A DNA stretch of 64,000 nt, taken from contig DATEJK010000117.1 of assembly GCA_035278025.1 (NCBI GenBank), forward strand, positions 13,647 through 77,646, read 5' to 3'. This stretch comes from JAICWP01 sp035278025 (GTDB lineage: Bacteria > Acidobacteriota > Terriglobia > Terriglobales > Acidobacteriaceae). Numbering within the stretch: the stretch's first letter is position 1; each line of letters opens with the position of its first letter. A program made the translations under genes and the position numbers. The notes beneath the pieces were generated by a model that saw nothing but the letters and a program-made list of their open reading frames with translations, searched no databases and was not told where the DNA came from. Below are positions 19,290-27,087 of this stretch, piece by piece.

Positions 19290-20555
19290 ATGTTTCCCCG
19301 CCTGGTTTTTGAATCTTTCCGGCGTCAGCGTCGGCGCAAGCTGCTGGCCGGGGTGGCTATCGCCCTGGGCGTGGCCGTCGCCACCGCCATGATCGCGGTA
19401 GCCACCAACATCGGCGACAAGATTAATCAGGAGCTGCGCAGCTACGGCGCTAACCTGCTCATCACGCCCCAGGCGGATACCCTGGATGTAGAAATCGGCG
19501 GCGTGGACCTGAAGCCGCCCAGCGACGGCGCTTTCCTGAAGGAAGCCGATCTGCCCCGCATTAAGGGCACGTTCTGGAAAAATAACATTGTCGGCTTTGC
19601 TCCCATGCTGCCGGTGCGGGCCAGCATCGTCACCGGCACTCAAACCGAAGCTGCGGAAGTTGTCGGCACCTGGTTCGCTAAACAACTGGCCTATGATCGC
19701 GAATCCTTTGTCACCGGCGTGCGCACCACGAACCCGTGGTGGAGAGTGAGTGGCGGCTGGCCCGCCGATGATTCCTCGGACGTACTTTTGGGCAGGGAGT
19801 TGGCGGCAAAATTGGGACGGCGGCCGGGCGACAGCATTGCAATCAACGGCCAGCCTCACCGTGTGGCCGGCATCCTGACTACGGGGGGCGCGGAGGAGGA
19901 GCAGATTGTCGCGCCGCTGCAAGTAGCGCAGCAGATTTTGGGGAGGCCGGGCGCGGTGCGCCGCGTGTTCGTCAGCGCGCTGACCAAGCCGGAAGACGCG
20001 CTCGCTTTGCGCGATCCCAAGACCATGTCGCCGGCCATGTTGGAGCGCTGGTCGTGCTCGCCTTACGTGCAGTCCATCGCCTATGTGCTGCAGAAGGCGA
20101 TTCCCCACTCCCGTGTGGAGCCCATACGCCAGGTGGCCAGCACGGAAGGCACGGTGCTGGAGCGGATTCAGGGCCTGATGCTGCTGATCACGCTGGCTGC
20201 GCTGCTGGCTTCGGCGCTGGCTGTTTCCGCCGCGATGGCCACCGCCATCTTCGAGCGCCGCAACGAAATCGGCCTGATGAAAGCGCTGGGCGCCGCCAAT
20301 TTTACGGTTGCCTCCGTGTTCTTCGCCGAAGCTGCTCTGCTGGCGGTGCTGGGCGGAATCGTCGGATTTTTCGGCGGCGGCCTGCTGGCGCGGGAGATCG
20401 GTCGCAGCATCTTCAATTCGCAAATCAGCGTGCAACCGGTGCTCTTCCCCGTGATCCTGGGTATTGCGGCGCTGGTTACTTTCGCCGGCAGCGCCGTCGC
20501 CATTCGCCGCGCGGTGCGCTTCGATCCCGTGTACGCCCTGAAGGCTGAAGCATGA
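19290..20555 (+). CDS. FtsX/MacB-like permease of the iron operon, first
   Basis: 421 residues. One N-terminal membrane helix (about 17-40), a periplasmic domain of about 230 residues, then three C-terminal helices in the FtsX pattern (LMLLITLAALLASALAVSAAM, IGLMKALGAANFTVASVFFAEAALL). The gene is three bases after the FTR1-DUF2318 gene and overlaps the second permease (ATGA). MacB-type permeases work mechanically with periplasmic partners rather than forming a channel, so this one may drive iron handling at the outer face. Confidence 0.82.
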   Translation: MFPRLVFESFRRQRRRKLLAGVAIALGVAVATAMIAVATNIGDKINQELRSYGANLLITPQADTLDVEIGGVDLKPPSDGAFLKEADLPRIKGTFWKNNIVGFAPMLPVRASIVTGTQTEAAEVVGTWFAKQLAYDRESFVTGVRTTNPWWRVSGGWPADDSSDVLLGRELAAKLGRRPGDSIAINGQPHRVAGILTTGGAEEEQIVAPLQVAQQILGRPGAVRRVFVSALTKPEDALALRDPKTMSPAMLERWSCSPYVQSIAYVLQKAIPHSRVEPIRQVASTEGTVLERIQGLMLLITLAALLASALAVSAAMATAIFERRNEIGLMKALGAANFTVASVFFAEAALLAVLGGIVGFFGGGLLAREIGRSIFNSQISVQPVLFPVILGIAALVTFAGSAVAIRRAVRFDPVYALKAEA

Positions 20556-21682
20556 GCGCCATGCCTTCAATTCGCCGCTCGGGCAAGCGCGGGATGTTCC
20601 TGCGCATGCTGCTGCGCGCCTCGCTGGTCCGCCGTGGCCGGGCTCTCTCCGCCCTTCTGGCCGTGGTGGTGGCAGCCGCGGTCGCCACCGCTATGCTGAA
20701 CCTGTACGTGGAAGTGCAAGCCAAGCTGCGCACGGAGTTCCGCAAGTACGGCGCCAACATTGTGGTGGTCGCCAAGCAGGGCCAGTCTCTTCCCGCGGAC
20801 ACGTTGTCCCGGGTGCAGGCGGCGCTGGCCGGGCGCGGCATCGCCGTGCCCTTTGCTTACGTGGTGGCCAGCACGGCGGACGGATCGCCGATTGTCGCTG
20901 CCGGAACAGACATGGAAAGCGTGCGCCGCCTGGATTCCTGGTGGAGCGTCTCCGCTTGGCCGCATGGCAGCGGCGAAGCCCTGTTGGGCTCGCGCGCTGC
21001 AACCGTAGTCAGCCTGCAGGGCCAGCCCTTCGATTTGAGTTTCCACGGCCGCTCCATTCATCTGACCGCCGCCGGCACCCTCAGCACCGGCGCCGCCGAG
21101 GACAGCCGGGTTTATCTGCCACTTGCCGACTTTGCCGCCTGGACGGGCGTTCAGCCCTCGACCATAGAAATCGCCGCCAACGGCTCGGCGGCGCAAGTCG
21201 CGTCCATTCTGAAGCAGGTGGCCGCCGCGGTGCCCGGCGCCGAGGTCCGCCCGGTGCGTCAGATCATGGAAGCCGAGGGCCGGGTGTTGGGCAAAACTCG
21301 CTCGACTTTGCTGGCCGCCGCCGCCCTCATCATCCTGACCGCCGCCCTGTGCGTGCTGGCCACTCTGACCGCCTGGGTGCTGGACCGCCGCCGCGACTTC
21401 GCCATTATGAAAGCGTTGGGCGCCTCGGAGCGCCTGATCAGCGGCTTCTTCGCCGCCGAGGCCGCCTCCATCGGGGCGATGGGGGCTCTGTTGGGCTACG
21501 CCATCGGCATTGGGGCCGCCGCCTGGATCGGCCGCGCCAACTTTCAGGCATCAATTTCGCCACGTCTCAGCGTCCTTCCCAGCGTTTTCCTGGGCAGCAT
21601 TGTGGTAGCCTTGCTCTCCGCCACCTTGCCCATGGCCCTGCTGCGGAGGGTGCAGCCGGCCACGATCCTTCGAGGGGAATAA
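20552..21682 (+). CDS. FtsX/MacB-like permease of the iron operon, second
   Basis: 376 residues with the same plan as the preceding permease: N-terminal helix (RALSALLAVVVAAAVATAML), periplasmic domain, three C-terminal helices with FAIMKALGASERLISGFFAAEA. Both carry the segment KYGANIVV/SYGANLLI early in the periplasmic domain, showing common descent. They probably form a heterodimer served by the ATPase encoded three bases downstream. Confidence 0.82.
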   Translation: MSAMPSIRRSGKRGMFLRMLLRASLVRRGRALSALLAVVVAAAVATAMLNLYVEVQAKLRTEFRKYGANIVVVAKQGQSLPADTLSRVQAALAGRGIAVPFAYVVASTADGSPIVAAGTDMESVRRLDSWWSVSAWPHGSGEALLGSRAATVVSLQGQPFDLSFHGRSIHLTAAGTLSTGAAEDSRVYLPLADFAAWTGVQPSTIEIAANGSAAQVASILKQVAAAVPGAEVRPVRQIMEAEGRVLGKTRSTLLAAAALIILTAALCVLATLTAWVLDRRRDFAIMKALGASERLISGFFAAEAASIGAMGALLGYAIGIGAAAWIGRANFQASISPRLSVLPSVFLGSIVVALLSATLPMALLRRVQPATILRGE

Positions 21683-21685
21683 GCC

Positions 21686-22909
21686 ATGATCCGACTGGAA
21701 CACGTCAGCAAGCTCTACCCGGCCAAGGCCGAGGAGAACGGCGGCGTCATTCGTGCGCTGGACGACGTGTCTCTCACGGTGATGCCCGGGGAGTGGCTGG
21801 CCATCATGGGCCCCTCCGGCTCCGGCAAATCCACCATGGTCAACCTGATCGGCTGCCTCGACCGGCCCAGCAGCGGCAACGTCTGGCTGGCCGGCCAGAA
21901 TGTGGCCGGGCTGAGCGCCGCCGAACTGACCCGGGTGCGCGCGGAGAAAATCGGTTTCATCTTTCAGCAGTTCCATTTGATTCCGTACCTCACCGCGCTG
22001 GAGAACGTCATGCTGGCGCAGTACTTCCACAGCATGACCGACGAGCAGGAGGCGCTAGAGGCATTGGAGCGGGTGGGGCTGAAGGAGCGCGCCCAGCACC
22101 TGCCGGCGCATTTATCGGGCGGCGAGCAGCAACGGGTGTGCATTGCCCGCGCCCTTATCAACGACCCCAAGATCGTGCTGGCCGACGAGCCCACCGGCAA
22201 CCTGGACGCGCAGAACGAGGAGATCGTACTGCGCCTGCTGCGCGAGCTGCACCAGCAAGGCCGCACCATCATCATGGTCACCCACGACCCGCTGGTGGCC
22301 CGCCTGGCCGACCGCCGCGTGGAACTGCACCACGGCAGGATTGCCACCGAAGAAGTCTTCGCCATGTCTGACCAGGAGCAGTTCGACGAAGTGCTGGAAG
22401 AGATTTGGGTCATCGAAGAACACGGCGAGCCCGCCGAACTGGGCAGCATGGACGTGCACGGCGGCGTGCCCGTGAGCATCGCTGTTGAAAAGATGGTGGA
22501 GCTGGGCCTGGTAACCACGCGCCCGCACCCCTCGCAGCCGCACGCGCACAAGGCCGTCATCAATCCCTGCCACGACGCGCTGGGCCACATTTCGCAGCGC
22601 GTGGCCGACGGCGACCTGATGATCGAGTTCACACCCCAGGGCCGCCAGCGCGCCGCTGACGTCATCCGCCGCCACCGCCTGGCCGAGCGCCTCTTCACCG
22701 AGAGCCTGGGCATGGACGACCCGGCGGAAGTGGAAGAGCAGGCCTGCAGGTTCGAGCACATCCTATCGCCCGAAGCCACCGACCGCATCTGCGCCTTCCT
22801 GGGCCATCCCCGCGCCTGCCCCCACGGCGCGCCCATCCCTCCCGGCGCCTGCTGCACCTTGCGCGAAGTGGAGAGCGCCGACGTGCGGGTAGCGCGCAAA
22901 ACCAAGTAG
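21686..22909 (+). CDS. ABC ATPase fused to a DtxR-type metal-sensing domain
   Basis: 407 residues. Residues 1-225 are a LolD/MacB-type ATPase: Walker A GPSGSGKST, signature LSGGEQQR, Walker B IVLADEPTGNLD, and a switch His in VTHD. Residues 227-407 match DtxR/IdeR/MntR repressors: a winged-helix start (FDEVLEEIWVIEEHGEP), RRHRLAERL, ACRFEH, and CPHGAPIP. Metal ligands His330, Glu334, Cys354, Glu357 and His358 are kept, and Glu350 stands where DtxR has His98. The wing region carries a His/Cys-rich insert (about 275-305). An internal ATG at 22364 opens exactly the second module, so a separate product is possible. Iron could gate the ATPase, or the protein could regulate transcription. Both ideas are inference. 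Confidence 0.9.
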   Translation: MIRLEHVSKLYPAKAEENGGVIRALDDVSLTVMPGEWLAIMGPSGSGKSTMVNLIGCLDRPSSGNVWLAGQNVAGLSAAELTRVRAEKIGFIFQQFHLIPYLTALENVMLAQYFHSMTDEQEALEALERVGLKERAQHLPAHLSGGEQQRVCIARALINDPKIVLADEPTGNLDAQNEEIVLRLLRELHQQGRTIIMVTHDPLVARLADRRVELHHGRIATEEVFAMSDQEQFDEVLEEIWVIEEHGEPAELGSMDVHGGVPVSIAVEKMVELGLVTTRPHPSQPHAHKAVINPCHDALGHISQRVADGDLMIEFTPQGRQRAADVIRRHRLAERLFTESLGMDDPAEVEEQACRFEHILSPEATDRICAFLGHPRACPHGAPIPPGACCTLREVESADVRVARKTK

Positions 22910-22917
22910 TCCAGCTA

Positions 22918-23072
22918 ACACCAAAACCACAGGGGACGCGGAGGTTTTCGGGAATTCATGCCTTTGTGTCTTTGATTTGACGCAGCACCGTCATGGATCT
23001 CGACGGCTTGAGCTAGTTCCAAATTTCTTAAACCTCAGCGTCCTTTGGGTCCTCTGTGGTTTTGGCTTGGCT
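22918..23072. repeat. imperfect inverted repeat (ACCACAGRGGAC family)
   Basis: The left arm has CCAAAACCACAGGGGAC and GCGGAGG. The right arm has CCTCAGCGTCC and GTCCTCTGTGGTTTTGG in reverse-complement order, with about 80 bases between. A related single arm lies at 25890-25936. It fills the space between the iron and arsenic operons and may end the former. Confidence 0.6.
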
Positions 23073-23090
23073 GGACGACCCCCCTTCACA

Positions 23091-23106
23091 GGTGACGCGC
23101 ATCACG
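23091..23106. promoter_or_regulatory. Crp/Fnr-like dyad GTGA-N6-TCAC
   Basis: GTGA-CGCGCA-TCAC flanked by G on both sides, about 58 bases before arsR. Same pattern as at 2137 and 59294. Confidence 0.4.
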
Positions 23107-23127
23107 ATCTTTCGTGACCGCCAACAC

Positions 23128-23151
23128 ATATGCTTATGCATATTTATATGC
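23128..23151. promoter_or_regulatory. AT-rich candidate ArsR operator
   Basis: An AT-rich island immediately before arsR with three TATGC units (23129, 23135, 23147) and the palindrome TATGCATA (23135-23142). The position and AT-richness fit an ArsR/SmtB-type autoregulatory site overlapping the promoter. The exact half-sites are uncertain. Confidence 0.45.
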
Positions 23152-23163
23152 TAAGCTAACGGC

Positions 23164-23598
23164 ATGAAAGCAAGCTCAACCCCGGTGGCGCAGCAGCACT
23201 TCTTCCGTGCCCTGGCTGACCGTACCCGCTTGCGCCTGCTCAACCTGATGAGGGAGAAGGAAGTCTGTGTCTGCTACTTCGTGGCCGTGCTGAAGCTGAG
23301 CCAGCCCAAGATCTCGCGCCACTTGGCGTATCTACGGCGGGCGGGAATCGTAGGCGCGCGCCGTCAGGGCAAGTGGATGCACTACCGTCTACTGGCTCCG
23401 TCCGATCCGCGCGCCGCACGCATTCTGCAATGCACGCTGGCATGGCTGCGGCAGGACGCGGAGATGCGCAAGGACCAGGCTCAACTGGTGCGCGCCTGCT
23501 GCCGCCGGCAAGCCTTCGTGCAGTTGCAGGCCGCTCCCCTGCCCGCGCCCGTTCCTGCTTTAACGCCCGCCACCCTCGGGGAAAGGGCACAGCCATGA
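23164..23598 (+). CDS. arsR: ArsR-family arsenic-responsive repressor
   Basis: 144 residues. A winged helix-turn-helix (about 10-85) carries the arsenite-binding motif as C35-V-C37 in EVCVCYF at the start of the DNA-recognition region. The recognition helix is SQPKISRHLAYLRRAG. A variable tail of about 60 residues has a CC pair and Ala/Pro-rich end. It would leave DNA on binding As(III) and derepress the operon. Its stop overlaps the acr3 start (ATGA). Confidence 0.92.
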   Translation: MKASSTPVAQQHFFRALADRTRLRLLNLMREKEVCVCYFVAVLKLSQPKISRHLAYLRRAGIVGARRQGKWMHYRLLAPSDPRAARILQCTLAWLRQDAEMRKDQAQLVRACCRRQAFVQLQAAPLPAPVPALTPATLGERAQP

Positions 23599-24719
23599 CG
23601 ACGATCGCCAATCAAGGGTCCCCGCCGTGCACCACCAAACGTCTCAACGTTTTTGAACGTTATCTGACGCTCTGGGTGGGCTTATGCATGCTCGCCGGGC
23701 TGGCGGTAGGCAAATGGATGCCGGCCTCGGTCAGCCTGCTGCGCTCCCTGGAGTTTGGCCGCGGCAGCCAGGTCAACATTCCCATAGCCGTGCTCATCTG
23801 GCTGATGATCATTCCCATGATGATGAAGGTGGACTTCGCCTCCATTCGCAACGTAGGCGAGCGGCCGCGCGGCCTGCTGGTCACGTTATTCGTCAATTGG
23901 CTGGTGAAGCCCTTTTCCATGGCGCTGATCGCCTGGTTGTTTTTCCGTCACGTGTTCAGCGCCTGGATAGCTCCTGCCCAAGCCGACCAGTACATCGCTG
24001 GAGCCATTATTCTGGCGGCGGCGCCCTGCACCGCCATGGTGTTCGTGTGGAGCCACCTGACCGATGGCGATCCCGCCTATACCCTGGTTCAGGTCTCGCT
24101 CAACGATCTGATCATGCTGTTCCTGTTCGCGCCCATCGTGCGCTTCCTGGTCAGCGGCGCATCCTCGCTGCACGTGCCTTTCAGCGTGCTGCTGTATTCG
24201 GTAACCGCGTTTATTGTTATTCCCCTGGCGGCGGGATCGGCGCTGCGCTACTGGTTCATTCGCCGCCGCGGGCGGGAGTGGTTTGAGCGCACCCTGTTAC
24301 CCCGATTTGCACCAGTTACCATTGCCGCCCTGCTGGCCACCCTGGTTTGTATCTTTGCCTTCCAGGCCGACAACATCACCGGGCGCTACTTCCATGTGCT
24401 GCTCATCGCCGTGCCCATCCTGCTGCAGGTGTATTTCAATTCCGGGCTGGCCTATGGCCTGATGCGCCTGTTCCGGGTGCAGCACTCAATCGCGGCGCCG
24501 GGCGCGTTGATCGGGGCCAGCAATTTCTTCGAGTTGGCGGTCGCCACCTCGATTGCCCTCTTCGGAGCCGGCTCCGGCGCCGCATTGGCCACGGTGGTGG
24601 GCGTCCTGGTGGAGGTGCCGGTCATGCTCTCCGTATGCAATGTGTGTAACCGAACCCGCCATTGGTTTTCCTGGGAAAGCATGGCCTCGCTGCCTTCTCT
24701 CCAGGCCGCCGACGATTGA
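23595..24719 (+). CDS. acr3: Acr3-type arsenite efflux permease
   Basis: 374 residues, about ten membrane helices. The conserved Cys145 in AAPCTAMVFVWS is the essential cysteine of the Acr3 family, and GASNFFELAVATSIALFGAGSGAALATVVGVLVEVPVML is split over the usual late helices. It exports As(OH)3 driven by proton motive force. The ATG at 23595 is chosen because it overlaps the arsR stop; an upstream in-frame start at 23373 would lie inside arsR. Confidence 0.94.
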   Translation: MTTIANQGSPPCTTKRLNVFERYLTLWVGLCMLAGLAVGKWMPASVSLLRSLEFGRGSQVNIPIAVLIWLMIIPMMMKVDFASIRNVGERPRGLLVTLFVNWLVKPFSMALIAWLFFRHVFSAWIAPAQADQYIAGAIILAAAPCTAMVFVWSHLTDGDPAYTLVQVSLNDLIMLFLFAPIVRFLVSGASSLHVPFSVLLYSVTAFIVIPLAAGSALRYWFIRRRGREWFERTLLPRFAPVTIAALLATLVCIFAFQADNITGRYFHVLLIAVPILLQVYFNSGLAYGLMRLFRVQHSIAAPGALIGASNFFELAVATSIALFGAGSGAALATVVGVLVEVPVMLSVCNVCNRTRHWFSWESMASLPSLQAADD

Positions 24720-24734
24720 TGAAAGGAGTGTGCC

Positions 24735-25109
24735 ATGACTGGCAAACCGCGTTTTCTGCTCTGCAACTGCACCGGCGAATGTCCCGGGTTTAAGGACATG
24801 AATTTCTGGCAGCTGCTGAACTTTGTGCGCAATGAGCTGAAGTCCGAGTACGCCGTGCTCCACCCGCAGCTCTGCATGGATGATGGCGAGCGCTTTCTGG
24901 TGGAAATCCTCAAGCCCGGCGAGCGCTACGTTATCGGCGCCTGCGACCCGCGCCTGCAGAAAAAAATGTTCCGCGACGCCTTTGCGAAAGCCGGAATCAG
25001 CTTCGACCAGCAGGTGGTTCCCCTCGACCTGCGCGCCATTTCCACGGAGCAGGCCATCGAAAAGGTACGCCAGGCTTTCGCCGAGATGGAGAGCCCGCCC
25101 GCCCTTTAA
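24735..25109 (+). CDS. stand-alone HdrA N-terminal-like protein in the ars operon
   Basis: 124 residues without membrane segments. It resembles the N-terminal domain of heterodisulfide reductase subunit A: LLCNCTGECPG at the start (HdrA has CHCG), a central LHPQLCMDDGERFL (HdrA: CSxxGQ), and VIGACDPRLQKKMFRDAFAKAGI (HdrA: VVAACSPRxHExxFRxxLxxAGL). The FAD and ferredoxin parts of HdrA are absent. A ferredoxin gene follows 26 bases later, so the two may act as a redox pair. The link to arsenic is by operon position only. Confidence 0.75.
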   Translation: MTGKPRFLLCNCTGECPGFKDMNFWQLLNFVRNELKSEYAVLHPQLCMDDGERFLVEILKPGERYVIGACDPRLQKKMFRDAFAKAGISFDQQVVPLDLRAISTEQAIEKVRQAFAEMESPPAL

Positions 25110-25135
25110 AGGCGGGAGAGGAAGGAGAACAATTT

Positions 25136-25417
25136 ATGCCGCCTGGCGCTCTTCCGCGTGAAAAGATTCCCTGGTTTCCCACCGTGGATTACGGCCTCTG
25201 CACCGGCGACCAGGAGTGTTTCAACTTCTGCAAAAACCAGGTCTTCCTCTGGGATGAGGAACACGCTCAGCCGCGCGTGGCCAATCCCTACAATTGTGTG
25301 GTGGGGTGCCAGGCCTGCGTTAATGTCTGCCCGGTGCAGGCCATCCAGTTCCCCAGCAAGGAAGAGCTGCGGGAAACTTTGAAGCGCCTGCGGGCGGAAT
25401 TGGTGCAGCTTGGCTGA
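25136..25417 (+). CDS. ferredoxin-like [4Fe-4S] protein in the ars operon
   Basis: 93 residues. Seven cysteines are arranged as a loose first set (C-x5-C-x3-C in CTGDQECFNFC) and a canonical second set (NCVVGCQACVNVCP). It could bind one or two Fe-S clusters. The first set is not the standard CxxCxxC, so a [3Fe-4S] or altered cluster is possible. A GGAGAAGGAG-like site precedes the ATG. It lies between the HdrA-like gene and arsC and could supply electrons to either. Confidence 0.8.
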   Translation: MPPGALPREKIPWFPTVDYGLCTGDQECFNFCKNQVFLWDEEHAQPRVANPYNCVVGCQACVNVCPVQAIQFPSKEELRETLKRLRAELVQLG

Positions 25418-25453
25418 AAGGCGGGCAATCAGGGGAGCGGGTAGCAACTGCCT

Positions 25454-25864
25454 ATGAAACGCGTCCTCTTTCTGTGCACCGGCAATTCCTGCCGCAGCCA
25501 GATGGCGGAGGGCTGGCTCCGTCACCTGGCCGGAAACCGCTTTCAAGCTGCAAGCGCGGGGACCAGGCCTGCAGGACTTCATCCCGATGCCGTGCTGGTC
25601 ATGGGCGAGGCCGGGGTGGACATTGCGGCACAGCGTTCAAAGAACGTCTCCCAGTTCCTGCAGGGGCAATTCGATTTTGTGATCACTGTGTGCGACAGCG
25701 CCAAAGAAGCCTGCCCCTATTTCCCGGGCGAAGTCCAACGCCTCCACTGGAGTTTCGCCGACCCTGCGGCGGCCACCGGAACACACGAGCAACGGTTGGC
25801 GGTTTTCCGCCAGGTTCGCGACCAGATCGCCGAGCGGATCAAAGATTTTGCTACCCGCGATTGA
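25454..25864 (+). CDS. arsC: arsenate reductase, thioredoxin-coupled LMW-phosphatase type
   Basis: 136 residues. The anion-binding loop is C8-TGNSC13-RS, and the redox cysteines follow as C80-DSAKEA-C87-P. This is the triple-cysteine ArsC type (like Staphylococcus pI258 or Bacillus) that reduces arsenate to arsenite and is recycled by thioredoxin. Arsenite then leaves through Acr3. It ends the five-gene operon. Confidence 0.94.
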   Translation: MKRVLFLCTGNSCRSQMAEGWLRHLAGNRFQAASAGTRPAGLHPDAVLVMGEAGVDIAAQRSKNVSQFLQGQFDFVITVCDSAKEACPYFPGEVQRLHWSFADPAAATGTHEQRLAVFRQVRDQIAERIKDFATRD

Positions 25865-25889
25865 ATTTGGCGCAATGTGTTTAGACGAT

Positions 25890-25936
25890 CTCCAATGCTT
25901 CAACCCTCGGCGTACTTCGGGTCCTCTGCGGTGCTG
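25890..25936. repeat. single arm of the CCTCKGCGT/GGGTCCTCTG repeat family
   Basis: AACCCTCGGCGTACTTCGGG followed by TCCTCTGCGGTG resembles the right arm of the inverted repeat at 22918-23072. It lies 25 bases after the arsC stop. Confidence 0.45.
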
Positions 25937-25959
25937 GTTTAGTTACACTGGCATCTAAT

Positions 25960-25979
25960 CGCGGGCGGGGGCGCCCGCG
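25960..25979. terminator. GC hairpin after the ars operon
   Basis: CGCGGGCG, loop GGGG, CGCCCGCG: a perfect 8-bp stem 95 bases after arsC. There is no T-tract, so intrinsic termination is uncertain. Confidence 0.35.
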
Positions 25980-25993
25980 GCACAAGAGTTCAG

Positions 25994-26031
25994 GGGCTAA
26001 ATGCTAAGTGCCAAATGCTAATTGCTGCCTT
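25994..26031. repeat. 7-bp-periodic repeat (GCTAAATGCTAAGT family)
   Basis: Units GCTAAAT, GCTAAGT, GCCAAAT and GCTAATT run in strict 7-base register, ending GCTGCC. Same family as 36276 and 47666, in the reverse-complement arm orientation. Confidence 0.6.
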
Positions 26032-26098
26032 CTGCCCCCTTGCCCAATCCCGCGCTCAAACGGTACTCTGAACATTCCACAATTCCACAAGGAGCCCC

Positions 26099-27049
26099 AT
26101 GCCATCTGCCCCGCGCTATCTCTGGATGGACGGCGGCCTGGTTGATTCCAAGGACGCCAACCTGCACTTCATCAACGCCGGCCTGCACTACGGCATCAGC
26201 GTATTTGAAGGAATCCGCTGCTACGCCACCGACCGCGGACCCGCCATCTTCCGCCTGCCTGAGCACGTGGACCGGTTGCTGGATTCGGCCAACGTCATCG
26301 GCTTCCGCGACCTGCCCTGGAGCCGGGAGCAACTGATCTCGGCCATTGACCAGACCGTGGCCGCCAACGGCTTCGGCGACTGCTACGTCCGCCCGCTAAT
26401 CTGGCTGGATGGCGCCATGAACATGGTGGTGGAATCGGGCAAGCTGCGCCTGGGCATCGCGGTGTGGGAGTGGGGACACTTCCTGGGCGCGGAAGCGAAG
26501 GAGCGCGGCATTCGCGCCAACATTTCGTCGTTTACGCGCCACCATCCCAACATCGCCATGACCAAGGCCAAGGTTTCCGGAAATTATGTGAACTCGGTGC
26601 TGGCCAAAACCGAGTCTCTGCGCCTGGGATTCGACGAGGCCATCATGCTCGACCCCGAAGGTTATGTGGCCGAGTGCACGGGAGAGAACATTTTCGTAGT
26701 GCGGCGGGGCACGGTTTACACGCCGCATACTGCCGCCATCCTGGAAGGCATCACCCGGGACGCGGTGCTTACTTTGTGCCGCGACCTGGGCTACCCGGTG
26801 GTGGAGCAGCCGGTTTCGCGCGATCAGCTTTATGTGGCCGAGGAAGTTTTTGTCTGCGGCACCGCCGCGGAAGTGATTGGTTTGCGGGAAATTGATATGC
26901 GCAAGGTGGGTGCCGGCAAGGCCGGCCCGGTGACTAAGGCGGTGCAGCACGCATTCGAACAACTCACCCGCGGCCGCCATCCACGCTCGGCGGAGTGGCT
27001 GCATCTTGTCAGCTCCGCGGAAGTGGCGCAAGCCGCCCCGCGACGATAA
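26099..27049 (+). CDS. ilvE: branched-chain amino acid aminotransferase
   Basis: 316 residues, fold-type IV PLP enzyme. Signatures: FINAGLHYGISVFEGIRCY near the N-terminus, the PLP-lysine region TKAKVSGNYVNSVLAK, GFDEAIMLDPEGYVAECTGENIF split in the usual way, and EVFVCGTAAEV. It transfers the amino group between glutamate and Leu, Ile or Val. AAGGAG precedes the ATG. The gene stands alone between two repeat-bearing spacers. Confidence 0.93.
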   Translation: MPSAPRYLWMDGGLVDSKDANLHFINAGLHYGISVFEGIRCYATDRGPAIFRLPEHVDRLLDSANVIGFRDLPWSREQLISAIDQTVAANGFGDCYVRPLIWLDGAMNMVVESGKLRLGIAVWEWGHFLGAEAKERGIRANISSFTRHHPNIAMTKAKVSGNYVNSVLAKTESLRLGFDEAIMLDPEGYVAECTGENIFVVRRGTVYTPHTAAILEGITRDAVLTLCRDLGYPVVEQPVSRDQLYVAEEVFVCGTAAEVIGLREIDMRKVGAGKAGPVTKAVQHAFEQLTRGRHPRSAEWLHLVSSAEVAQAAPRR

Positions 27050-27087
27050 GGATTCGCGCCTTGGGCCGAATTATGGGACCGACTTCC

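Noticed and set aside
18015..20570. 851-residue open frame on the minus strand
   Set aside because: It is the antisense shadow of the FTR1 and permease genes. Its product is His/Gln/Gly-rich without domains, as expected from GC-rich codon bias.
20941..22371. 476-residue plus-strand frame over the second permease and ATPase
   Set aside because: Wrong-frame shadow; product is Arg/Gly/Pro-rich and the real genes overlap or abut in other frames.
23373..23594. upstream start for acr3
   Set aside because: It would overlap most of arsR in another frame; the ATG at 23595 gives the normal Acr3 length and an ATGA overlap.
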